In this document: in pieces, positions 16,094 to 22,936 of the stretch | How positions within the stretch are numbered: position 1 is the first letter of the stretch | How the letters are laid out: every line of letters begins with the position of its first letter | Assembly: GCA_018240245.1 (NCBI GenBank) | Contig: JAFEGD010000060.1 | Span: 1 to 33,539 of the forward strand | DNA from: Spirochaetota bacterium | GTDB lineage: Bacteria; Spirochaetota; Leptospiria; Turneriellales; Turneriellaceae | DNA length: 33,539 nucleotides | Direction of reading: 5' to 3' | The notes under the pieces: model-generated | Seen by the model: the letters and a program-made list of their open reading frames with translations, nothing else | The model's database searches: none | Told to the model about the DNA's origin: nothing | Translations under genes and position numbers: made by a program

Positions 16094-16819
16094 GTGACCA
16101 GAGTCGATCTCTATCCTGAATTTCTCGAAGTACTGCGTTCGGCGCAAAGGCTTGTCGCCGGACGCGAATTTTTTCTTTGGCGCCGCGACGGCGAAGCAGA
16201 CCCCGTACAAACAGACTTATCGTTTAAGCCTGTTCTGAGCGAAAAAGTACTCGAACGTACGCTCGATAAATCTGCATGTACGCTTTGCAGTCGCCGCATT
16301 GCATACAAAAAAAATCAATTTGCCGCGCTGCATCCTACAGAGCCGTATCTCATCTTAATTCACAACGATTTTACCGGGCCCAAGGCCAAATTCTATAACG
16401 ATAGCGAAGAAAACGTTATTTTTGAAAAGATGATCGAAGGCGTTTTGGGATTTCCCGCATCGGCAGCGGTGGTACGCGAATTGGTGCGTTGTCATTTTAG
16501 CAGCGACGAAACCGGCGACGAGACGGCGGTTACCAATTGCTTACGCCATGCGCGCGCTGATATTGAAACTCATGCGATTAAAGGCATTCTTCTCGTCGGT
16601 CAAGCGGCGAGCTACGTCTTTCGCGATAAAGCCGCGTTAGGGCAAAAGCAAGATGTTGTTTTTGACTGGCAGGGCGTGCCGACGATGGTGTGTTCGGGCC
16701 CCAGCCGCCTTGTCTATATGCGAAAAAAGAATTTTTCTAAAGAACAAATCGACGCCGAGCGGCAGAAAATCTTTAATTCGTTGCGGATTTTTAGAGAGCA
16801 GGTCATCGGGGCCGTGTAA
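16094..16819 (+). CDS. Divergent uracil-DNA-glycosylase-like protein (family 4/5 fold) with Fe-S cysteines
   Basis: The 241-residue protein has Cys62-x2-Cys65 (ACTLCSRR), Cys133 (VRCHF) and Cys149 (TNCLRHARADIETHAIKGILLVGQAAS). This is the four-cysteine pattern and spacing I associate with 4Fe-4S family 4 uracil-DNA glycosylases, and the helix after the fourth Cys matches their C-x-P-x-L-x(n)-I-P-x-I-LG-A region. The catalytic motifs are lost: the GEAPG segment reads LIHNDFTGP and the HPS motif reads CSGPS. So the fold and cluster appear kept while uracil excision is doubtful. The GTG start is 5 bp after the dksA-like gene, and the two are probably co-transcribed. The assignment rests on motif reading only. 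Confidence 0.6.
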   Translation: MTRVDLYPEFLEVLRSAQRLVAGREFFLWRRDGEADPVQTDLSFKPVLSEKVLERTLDKSACTLCSRRIAYKKNQFAALHPTEPYLILIHNDFTGPKAKFYNDSEENVIFEKMIEGVLGFPASAAVVRELVRCHFSSDETGDETAVTNCLRHARADIETHAIKGILLVGQAASYVFRDKAALGQKQDVVFDWQGVPTMVCSGPSRLVYMRKKNFSKEQIDAERQKIFNSLRIFREQVIGAV

Positions 16820-16851
16820 CTGCCTTGCAGCGGTATCGCAGCCCGCGATGG

Positions 16852-16895
16852 TTGGGTTACCGAATTTTTCAGGACGAAAAACTCGGTTTACCCAA
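16852..16895. terminator. Long imperfect hairpin between convergent genes
   Basis: TTGGGTTACCGAATTTTTC (16852-16870) pairs with GAAAAACTCGGTTTACCCAA (16876-16895) across a 5-nt loop, with one bulge and about two mismatches. It lies between the ends of the glycosylase-like gene (+) and the small basic protein gene (-). It is symmetrical, so it may stop transcription from both sides, although the T and A runs lie inside the stem. Confidence 0.45.
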
Positions 16896-16903
16896 TTGCG
16901 GTA

Positions 16904-17128
16904 TTAGTTACCGTTTTCTTCAGAAGCTTCGCTTTCAGCTTTTTTAGCTTTCTTGCGCTTCTTGTTGTGCTTGCGCTTTTTCTTTTTGCTTTTTTTAGCT
17001 TTTTTGCCTTCTGGTTTTGCCGGTTCTTCTTTTGCAGTATCGGCTGCGGGTTCTGCGTCTTGTGCTACTACTACGCCACCAAAAAGGGTGAAAGCGAGCA
17101 GTAATGCTAATAATTTTTTCAGCATCAT
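16904..17128 (-). CDS. Small exported lysine-rich protein
   Basis: The 74-residue product has a clear signal peptide (MMLKKLLALLLAFTLFGGVVVAQ, with cleavage likely after VVA or VAQ), a short acidic stretch, and a core of mainly Lys and Arg (KKAKKSKKKKRKHNKKRKK). An acidic tail follows. AGGAGA lies 2-5 nt upstream of the two adjacent ATGs, so it is probably expressed. The mature peptide would be strongly basic and unstructured; binding to acidic surface polymers or nucleic acid is possible but not shown. I know no named family. Confidence 0.75.
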   Translation of the reverse strand: MMLKKLLALLLAFTLFGGVVVAQDAEPAADTAKEEPAKPEGKKAKKSKKKKRKHNKKRKKAKKAESEASEENGN

Positions 17129-17411
17129 TATCTCCTAAATTTCTGGTCTTTGCGCTCGAAGATCGTATCCCCAAGCGCTATGCACACCCGGGATGCGCTT
17201 TTCGCGCGTCAATGATAATACGTTGACAGCCTTACTGACCGGACAAAAATGACGGAAAATCTTCAATAGATGGCAATCGTGCGCTTCACTGCGTAAGACT
17301 GCTACAGAATGAAGGTTGAATTTTTTCAGAGTGTTCGAATGCATTTTACCGGTATTAGACTGGGTAATCGGCGGCGCACTGAGATTGAGTTTGGGAGATA
17401 ACGAATAGAAT

Positions 17412-17831
17412 ATGAATATCTATGTGGGAAATTTGGCGTATAACGCCACCGAAGAAGAGTTGCGCGCATCCTTTGCAGCATTTGGTCCGGTGACCTCTGT
17501 GAAAATTGTGCGTGATCGCGATTCTGGGCGCTCACGCGGCTTTGCATTTGTAGAAATGGAAGACGGCGAAGGCGCACAGAATGCTGTTGCGCAGATGAAC
17601 GGTAAAGACGTTAACGGCCGTAACCTTGTCGTGAACGAAGCGCGTCCGCGCGAGCAAGGTGGCGGCGGCGGTGGTGGTCGCGGTTATGGCGGCGGCGGCG
17701 GTGGTGGTCGCGGCGGTTATGGCGGCGGCGGCGGCGGTGGTCGCGGCGGTTATGGCGGCGGCGGCGGTGGTCGTGGTGGCCGTGGCGGCGGTAATTTCCG
17801 TCGTGGTCAAAGCGACGAGAACGCTTGGTAA
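17412..17831 (+). CDS. Glycine-rich RNA-binding protein with one RRM
   Basis: The protein has 139 residues. Residues 1-80 form an RNA recognition motif with RNP2 IYVGNL (3-8) and RNP1 RGFAFVEM. Residues 84-130 are a low-complexity Gly/Arg/Tyr tail built of repeats of GGYGGGGGGGR type, ending in RRGQSDENAW. Similar bacterial proteins are RNA chaperones, often cold-induced. The DNA of the tail is a tandem repeat of about 33 bp with near-identical GGC/GGT runs, so its length may vary between strains. The 283 bp upstream hold no convincing gene; a TTGACA at 17223-17228 has no good -10. A terminator follows the gene. Confidence 0.92.
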   Translation: MNIYVGNLAYNATEEELRASFAAFGPVTSVKIVRDRDSGRSRGFAFVEMEDGEGAQNAVAQMNGKDVNGRNLVVNEARPREQGGGGGGGRGYGGGGGGGRGGYGGGGGGGRGGYGGGGGGRGGRGGGNFRRGQSDENAW

Positions 17832-17857
17832 GAAGCCGCAGGGCTGACTAAGAAGGG

Positions 17858-17893
17858 GGCGCAGCCTTGAAAGAGGTATGCGCCTTTTTTTTT
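17858..17893 (+). terminator. Rho-independent terminator after the RRM gene
   Basis: GGCGCA (17858-17863) pairs with TGCGCC (17879-17884) and is followed directly by nine T residues (17885-17893). It lies 27 bp after the RRM stop codon and 16 bp before the mutL ATG, so mutL must have its own promoter or depend on read-through. Confidence 0.75.
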
Positions 17894-17908
17894 CTAAATT
17901 TTAAAAAA

Positions 17909-19726
17909 ATGCAACGTATTCAAAAACTCGATGCCCTCTTGATCGCGCAGATTGCTGCGGGCGAGGTCATCGAATCGCCCGCAGCGATTGTTAAAGAACT
18001 TGTAGAAAACTCTCTCGATGCGGGCGCGACCGAAATTGAAATTCTCATCGAAGGCGACGGCTTCGTCGAGATTCAAGTGCGCGATAACGGTGTGGGCATC
18101 GCCGCCGCCGATTTACCGCTGGCAGTCGAAAGCTTTGCAACGAGTAAAATACGCTCGTTCGACGATCTTATCGCCGCCGACTCGATGGGCTTTCGCGGCG
18201 AAGCGCTGGGTTCGATTGCCGCTGTGAGTCGCCTGACCCTCGAATCGCGGCCAGCCACGGGCGACGCCGGCGCGGGTATTCGCGTGAGCGACGGCGCACA
18301 CGAAGAGTTTGCGTCGCCGATTGAACAAGGGACGCGCGCGATTGTCCGCGACTTATTTCATAATGTTCCCGTGCGCCGCGATTATTACCAATATGCGCCG
18401 CGCATACGACGGCAAATGCACGATGTGCTACTGGGACTCTGTGTCGCCAACTGCACGACCGCTTTTCGTTACCAGCTGGGTAGCGATGCGCCGGTCGTCT
18501 TACCGGCAAGAAAAACGCTCATCGAGCGTATGGGCGATGTGTGGGGCGAGACGATTTCCGCTGACCTTTTGCCGCTTTATGCAGAAGCGGATGGTCTGCG
18601 GATAGAAGGCTATATTTCAAAATTCTATTTTTACCGAACGCACGCAGCCGATATGCGCTTGTGGGTAAATCGGCGTCCTGTCGTCTATAAACCGCTTACG
18701 ATGCTTTTACGGCATGCGTACGGCGAACTCATGCCGAAGGGACGCTTTCCGTTTGCGTCGCTCTTTCTCTATTTGCCGCCACAAAAAGTCGACGTGAACG
18801 TACACCCGCAAAAGCGCGAAATTCGTTTCAAAGACGATACGGCGTTACAGAATTTCTTACGCGAGGCATTTCGCCGCACGATTGCCGCCGAAGGGGGAAT
18901 AGCGGCGAGTAGTATGGTTCGACAAAGCTCACCACAGGTGGTTCGACAAAGCTCGGCGGAAGTGTTTGGGCAAAATTTATCCAATGCTTTAGAGTCTACG
19001 CCGCAACAAGCAATCCGCACGCCGATAATTGCCGATCGCACTCAGAGCAAGCCTAGTGAAACGGGGCAGGCGAATACTGTGCCGTCGTCGGTATCGCTTT
19101 TCACACCCGAATTATCTATTTCTGCGAGCGGCGCTGTCGCTGCCGAATTTCCCGAAGATCTGGTACTACACGCGCGGCTTTTTAATACGTTTATCGTCGG
19201 CACAGCCGCCGACGGCCTTTATTTGGTCGATCAGCATACTGCGCACGAGCGGATTAACTATGAAAACTTCTTAAGTCTACTGGCAAAAAGGCAAGAAGTC
19301 GCGCAAAAATTACTCCACCCGCTGCCGTTGCAGAATAATATTTTTGCAAGCGATGAAATCACGCCGCTCGCAGCGCAGCTACGTTCTGTCGGTTTTGCCG
19401 TCGAAGATTTTGGTCCGGCGGGGCTCGCTCTAACGCATGTGCCTTTTTACGTCGAAGCGGGCGAAGAGATTGCCGCGTTCACGTCCGCGGTCGCGGCGGT
19501 GCACGATGTCGCATCTACCGGCGAGGCGCTTTTCGACCAGATTGCAAAAGATTTGTCGTGCCGGCATGCGATTCGCAAGGGCGAGAGCGCATCGCTCTCC
19601 GATTTTCGCGAATTATTGGCGCGCCTCAGACAGTGCACATATCCGTTGCGGTGCCCGCACGGCAGGCCGACGATTATTCGCATCGACGAAAAAGAAGTGT
19701 TTGCGTATTTTAAGCGGCAGAAGTAG
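17909..19726 (+). CDS. mutL: DNA mismatch repair protein MutL (endonuclease type)
   Basis: The 605-residue protein starts with the family N-terminus MQRIQKLDALLIAQIAAGEV. The GHKL ATPase motifs are VKELVENSLDAGAT, RDNGVGI, FATSKI and GFRGEALGSIA. The C-terminal domain has DQHTAHERINYE, matching the metal-binding DQHA-x2-E-x4-E endonuclease motif with Thr for Ala, plus SCRHAIRKGE and CPHGRPTIIR. So this MutL should nick DNA itself, as in bacteria lacking MutH. The start is ATG 17909; an upstream TTG at 17867 would run through the terminator. The linker carries a duplicated 24-bp repeat (18916-18954). The 3' end overlaps the reductase gene by 17 bp, convergently. Confidence 0.96.
   Translation: MQRIQKLDALLIAQIAAGEVIESPAAIVKELVENSLDAGATEIEILIEGDGFVEIQVRDNGVGIAAADLPLAVESFATSKIRSFDDLIAADSMGFRGEALGSIAAVSRLTLESRPATGDAGAGIRVSDGAHEEFASPIEQGTRAIVRDLFHNVPVRRDYYQYAPRIRRQMHDVLLGLCVANCTTAFRYQLGSDAPVVLPARKTLIERMGDVWGETISADLLPLYAEADGLRIEGYISKFYFYRTHAADMRLWVNRRPVVYKPLTMLLRHAYGELMPKGRFPFASLFLYLPPQKVDVNVHPQKREIRFKDDTALQNFLREAFRRTIAAEGGIAASSMVRQSSPQVVRQSSAEVFGQNLSNALESTPQQAIRTPIIADRTQSKPSETGQANTVPSSVSLFTPELSISASGAVAAEFPEDLVLHARLFNTFIVGTAADGLYLVDQHTAHERINYENFLSLLAKRQEVAQKLLHPLPLQNNIFASDEITPLAAQLRSVGFAVEDFGPAGLALTHVPFYVEAGEEIAAFTSAVAAVHDVASTGEALFDQIAKDLSCRHAIRKGESASLSDFRELLARLRQCTYPLRCPHGRPTIIRIDEKEVFAYFKRQK
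18916..18954 (+). repeat. Duplicated repeat word inside the mutL linker
   Basis: GGTTCGACAAAGCTC stands at 18916-18930 and again at 18940-18954, a period of 24 bp or 8 codons, encoding VRQSS twice. Between them is ACCAC-AG-GTGGT, a short inverted repeat. The word matches the TTCGAC-x-GCTCAG family found in the 12292-12431 spacer and near 363 in thiC. The MutL linker is variable, so an insert there should do no harm. Confidence 0.65.
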
Positions 19727-20354
19727 GTTTGCGTACGTAACGCATAAAGAGCTCGTTGCCGCGTTTTTCGGCGCGGCGCAGCGTGAAGCGTGTCAGCGGC
19801 AATGGCATAGCGGTGATAACCGCGCGGTCGTGTGTTGTCCCCCCCCAGAGAAGCGGCAAGAGCGTCAGATGAAATTCATCGACTAAATTTTCGGTAAAAA
19901 ATAAACCGTTGAGGGTAGGGCCACCTTCGAGCAAAATTTTTCGATAGCCGCGTTCGGCCAGCGCCTGCACAATTTCGCGGACGTTCGTGAACGTATGTAC
20001 CTGCCAATTCGTGGGTAAAGCGGGTGCCAACGTGACAAGTTCTGGCGCGCTACTAGCTATGGAAATCCATAGCTCGCCGCCTGTCGTCGCATGCTTATAA
20101 ATGCGTAAATCGTTCTTGAGCGCGCGTAAGCTCTGCATCACAATCACAGGCTGCGGGTGTCTTTTTGAGTGCGGTTTGGTGCGCACGCGCAAATCCATAT
20201 TGTCGTGTTCTAAAGTCTTACGCGAGACAATGAGACAATCTGCCCATTCGCGCAACACGTCCATACGGCGGCGGTCTTCTTTGCTACCGAACTCCCACGC
20301 CTGAGTCGGGTGCGCTACATGCCCGTCGATCGTCGCGGCCATGTTGAGCCGCAC
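19710..20354 (-). CDS. RibD C-terminal-like (DHFR-fold) reductase, stand-alone
   Basis: The 214-residue protein has the RibD_C pattern: RLNMAATIDGHVA at the start, DVLREWADCLIVSRKT, ILLEGGPTLNGLFF and DEFHLTLLPLLWGG. In riboflavin synthesis such domains reduce the ribosylaminopyrimidine intermediate with NADPH, usually fused to a deaminase; here no deaminase domain is attached. The GTG at 20354 has AAAAGG six nt upstream and is 11 bp after the preceding membrane-protein gene, supporting co-transcription. It may be the separate reductase or a related DHFR-fold enzyme. Confidence 0.82.
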   Translation of the reverse strand: MRLNMAATIDGHVAHPTQAWEFGSKEDRRRMDVLREWADCLIVSRKTLEHDNMDLRVRTKPHSKRHPQPVIVMQSLRALKNDLRIYKHATTGGELWISIASSAPELVTLAPALPTNWQVHTFTNVREIVQALAERGYRKILLEGGPTLNGLFFTENLVDEFHLTLLPLLWGGTTHDRAVITAMPLPLTRFTLRRAEKRGNELFMRYVRKPTSAA

Positions 20355-20365
20355 GACAGGCCTTT

Positions 20366-20875
20366 TCAGAAGTATTGCGCCCGTCGAATATCGGCCTTAA
20401 TATTGAAAAGCGCGAGCATTGCACCCGCCATGCCAAAAATAAAATACGTTCCGAACGTTATAATCCCCAAGGCAATGAACGTCGCAGGGGTAAAGCCTGC
20501 AAAAAGCAAACTGCCCGGAACTTCGCCGAATATCAACGCCAACTGCGACGTGGGTAAAAGGCCGCCGATGAGTGTGCCAAAGAAGTAAAGGTATTTTGCC
20601 AAGACCTTGCCGAAGGGATTATAACCGAGCGCCAAGAGAACGCTATAAAGCACGGTTGAAGCGATTGTGCTAATGATCGCAAATTTTGCGGTTAACCATG
20701 CGGATTGAAAAAAGCCCGGGACTTCTTTCTTGTATTGGTAGAGATTCTTGATAATGTTATACGCTCCCCGCCCTTGAAAAAAGAAAAAAACATAATTGAT
20801 ATACGGAATGTGCAGAAAGATGCTGGTAGGGCCCGAGTTTTTCTGAATGCGTATTTCTTCGCCGACGTCTAGCAT
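20366..20875 (-). CDS. Uncharacterised integral membrane protein
   Basis: I do not recognise this 169-residue protein. It begins with a hydrophilic segment and an aromatic patch (INYVFFFFQGRGAYNIIKNLYQ), followed by three probable membrane helices: AKFAIISTIASTVLYSVLLALGY, YFFGTLIGGLLPTSQLALIFG and ATFIALGIITFGTYFIFGMAG. It ends with LFNIKADIRRAQYF. No transport or enzyme motif is visible. It comes first in a two-gene unit with the RibD-like reductase. Confidence 0.65.
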   Translation of the reverse strand: MLDVGEEIRIQKNSGPTSIFLHIPYINYVFFFFQGRGAYNIIKNLYQYKKEVPGFFQSAWLTAKFAIISTIASTVLYSVLLALGYNPFGKVLAKYLYFFGTLIGGLLPTSQLALIFGEVPGSLLFAGFTPATFIALGIITFGTYFIFGMAGAMLALFNIKADIRRAQYF

Positions 20876-20989
20876 GGGGGAGAACCCTCGGTTGCGGGGG
20901 CGTTGTCAATTAAATTAGTATTGCACCCTTGAAATCGAGTTTGCGAAATATTAAAGTCTAATATATTCCTTGCCGAGATATAATATGAG

Positions 20990-21093
20990 AATCTCCCCCC
21001 AGTGGAGGTTTAGCTATGGGGTAAAACTCATAGGCGTCTTCTCACCTGTTTGCCCTGATAAGAAAAAAATCCAGCGGGGCAAACGGGTTTTTT
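20990..21093 (+). ncRNA. Candidate structured RNA or leader upstream of efp
   Basis: A TATAAT at 20979-20984 is followed by about 100 nt without a gene that ends in a strong terminator. Short hairpins can be drawn: CTCC/GGAG near 20992-21006 and CTATG/CATAG near 21014-21033. I recognise no 6S, SRP, tmRNA or known riboswitch signature. It could be a small RNA or an attenuator for efp. There is no good -35 box. Confidence 0.35.
21045..21093 (+). terminator. Strong Rho-independent terminator with no upstream gene on its strand
   Basis: CCTGTTTGCCC (21045-21055) pairs with GGGCAAACGGG (21077-21087), an 11-bp stem with one G-U pair, followed by six T residues. The nearest upstream gene is on the opposite strand, so the terminator must serve an unannotated transcript or a leader. 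It ends 59 bp before the efp start. Confidence 0.7.
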
Positions 21094-21151
21094 ATTTGGC
21101 ACCGATTGAATTTTGTTGGACGGCATAGCTGACGCACAAAATACAATCTGC

Positions 21152-21718
21152 ATGATTAACTCTAACCATATTAAGCGCGGTATGGCGCTCAAAGTCGATG
21201 GCGACCTCGTCATCATCCAAAGTTTCGAGCACCACAAACCGGGCAAGGGCGCGGCGATCGTGCGCGTGCGCATTAAATCGCTCAGCAAGGGTACAACGGT
21301 CGAGCGCACGTGGCGCTCGGGCGAGATGCTCGAAGACGTCGAACTCGAAAAGCGCAATGCCACGTATAATTTTGAAGACGGCGATCAGTTGGTGTTTATG
21401 GATAGCGAAACGTACGATCAGATACACGTCGACAAAAAAGATCTCGAAGATATTCTCGCTTACATCAACGACGGCATGGAGTTTCAGATTCTTTTGTACG
21501 AAGGCAAACCCGTCAGCGTGATTCCGCCGAATTTTGTCGTTGTGAAAGTCGACTACGCCGAAGAAGGCTTGAAAGGCGACACCGCGACGACCGCTTACAA
21601 AGAAGTCACCGTCGAGGGCGGCGGTAAGATCCAGACCCCGCTTTTCGTGAAGTCGGGCGATTTGATTAAAGTCGACTTGCGCGATCTTTCGTACGTCGAG
21701 CGCGTGAACCAAAAATAA
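21152..21718 (+). CDS. efp: Translation elongation factor P
   Basis: EF-P rescues ribosomes stalled at polyproline. The 188-residue protein has the KOW-like N-terminal domain, with the conserved loop HHKPGKGAAIVRVR. Lys32 corresponds to the modified Lys34 of E. coli EF-P. The two OB domains follow, with PPNFVVVKVDYAEEGLKGDT and VTVEGGGKIQTPLFVKSGDLIKVD, the standard EF-P C-terminus. ATG 21152 is the family start (MINSNHIKRGM); the upstream ATG at 21113 is not supported. A TACAAT box lies 5 nt before the ATG, without a clear Shine-Dalgarno sequence. Confidence 0.96.
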   Translation: MINSNHIKRGMALKVDGDLVIIQSFEHHKPGKGAAIVRVRIKSLSKGTTVERTWRSGEMLEDVELEKRNATYNFEDGDQLVFMDSETYDQIHVDKKDLEDILAYINDGMEFQILLYEGKPVSVIPPNFVVVKVDYAEEGLKGDTATTAYKEVTVEGGGKIQTPLFVKSGDLIKVDLRDLSYVERVNQK

Positions 21719-21735
21719 TCGGTTGAGGGCTTACT

Positions 21736-22917
21736 TTGAATTTAACCACGGCGTTCGATTTATTTCGCCGTGGAGTTTTCGACGAATCGCGCGCTGAGGC
21801 GCTCAAGATTGTCGATGCCGAACCGCAAAATTTCTGGGCGATCTATTTAGCCGCCGTATCGTCGGCGTTTCTTGGGCATCTCAAAGACTTCGAGCAGCAG
21901 CTTATGCTCTTAGACGAGTTTGGCGTAAAGAACGTCTATCTGTCTTATTTGAAAGCGTATTACGCGCTCTTACAGAACGACGTTGAAAAAGCATTATGGA
22001 ACTATCTCGAGATCGCCGACGAAACCGAAGGTTGGCTTGCCCGCTCGTTAGTTAAAAAGTTTCGCAAAGCAAAAGAAATCAAAAACATCGAATTTCGCGT
22101 TGCCGATTTTATCGTGCTTCCGGCAACTTTGCCGCCGCCTCAGCCCCTCCGCTACGCTTCCCCCCCTCTCCTAAAGGAGAGGGGGCCGGGGGGTGAGGCG
22201 GTGAGGAGCTGGCAATTCGATAGCGATAAAAAGCGACCGCGCGGCGTGTGGAGTAAACGTCTCGCGGTAATTCCCTATCGAGCGGTTATAATTACGGTAG
22301 TCGCGTTTATTGCAATTGCGGGGGCTTATCTGCTCCTCAAGCAAAAGATAGAAAAACAAAAGTCAATCCCCGATATGCAAGTTGCCGATTCTGCCGCCGT
22401 CATGCCCGTTGTCGATAAAAGCAAAATTTTTTATACTTATCGCACGCGCGAGGCGATTATTCGCGACTTCGAAGAGGCGAAGGCGCTCTTGAAAGCACGC
22501 AAAGTGAACCAATGCCGGTATCTCTTGCAACGCCTCGTCTACTCGAACGCCGATTTTCAGACGCGCGAGAAGGCTCGGGTTTTTATCGGGTTTATTGCCG
22601 AACCCGCGTTTACCGACTTTAACGACAACGTGCCGCTCAAAGATTTATTTTCGACGATGCGGCTGCGGCAAGGTAGCCTTGTCGTACTTGCGGGCGAGCT
22701 GCGCGATAGCGCATCCGAACCGGGGGGGACACTCTATCAAATCATTGCGCGCGAAGGCGGCGAAGAGTATCTCGTACACGCCTTCAAGAGCGACGCTATT
22801 AAAGAAGAGAAATCGATTGCGGGAGCGAAAATACCGGTGCAGGTGTATGGGCGTTACAAGGGGCTCGTCGGGCCGCAGCGGGCAATTTACGTCGAGGCGC
22901 TGCGCGTCTGGCGATAG
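21736..22917 (+). CDS. TPR-like protein with one central membrane helix
   Basis: The 393-residue product starts at TTG 21736 with GAGGGC about 6 nt upstream. Residues 1-115 are helical repeats like TPRs (FRRGVFDESRAEALKIVDAEPQN, then FWAIYLAAVSSAFLGHLKDFEQQL). A basic linker leads to one membrane helix near 176-197 (AVIITVVAFIAIAGAYLLL). The C-terminal domain includes AIIRDFEEAKALLKARKVNQCRYLLQRLV and an OB-like strand-rich end (GSLVVLAGELRD, IPVQVYGRYKGLVG). The linker contains a palindromic insert at about residues 133-156. It begins 17 bp after efp and may be co-transcribed. Function unknown. Confidence 0.75.
   Translation: MNLTTAFDLFRRGVFDESRAEALKIVDAEPQNFWAIYLAAVSSAFLGHLKDFEQQLMLLDEFGVKNVYLSYLKAYYALLQNDVEKALWNYLEIADETEGWLARSLVKKFRKAKEIKNIEFRVADFIVLPATLPPPQPLRYASPPLLKERGPGGEAVRSWQFDSDKKRPRGVWSKRLAVIPYRAVIITVVAFIAIAGAYLLLKQKIEKQKSIPDMQVADSAAVMPVVDKSKIFYTYRTREAIIRDFEEAKALLKARKVNQCRYLLQRLVYSNADFQTREKARVFIGFIAEPAFTDFNDNVPLKDLFSTMRLRQGSLVVLAGELRDSASEPGGTLYQIIAREGGEEYLVHAFKSDAIKEEKSIAGAKIPVQVYGRYKGLVGPQRAIYVEALRVWR
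22141..22200 (+). repeat. REP-like palindrome inserted in frame in the TPR protein gene
   Basis: CCCCCTCTCCT (22162-22172) and AGGAGAGGGGG (22175-22185) form a perfect 11-bp inverted repeat with a 2-nt loop, followed by CCGGGGGGTGAGG. This whole word is a dispersed repeat seen in many bacterial genomes. It is translated as a Pro/Leu/Gly-rich stretch just before the membrane helix, with no frameshift. Confidence 0.75.
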
Positions 22918-22936
22918 AGCGAATTCGATCTACAGA

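Noticed and set aside
17135..17344. 69-codon open frame in the spacer before the RRM gene
   Set aside because: It has no ribosome binding site, overlaps the promoter area of the small basic protein, and shows no structure or motif.
21001..21040. Resemblance to a preQ1-I riboswitch (GGAGGTTTAGCTA)
   Set aside because: The 3' half of the first stem and the A-rich tail do not pair as required, so I keep only an unclassified RNA candidate.
21092..21712. 206-codon open frame antisense to efp
   Set aside because: It is a shadow of efp; the sense strand encodes a full EF-P.
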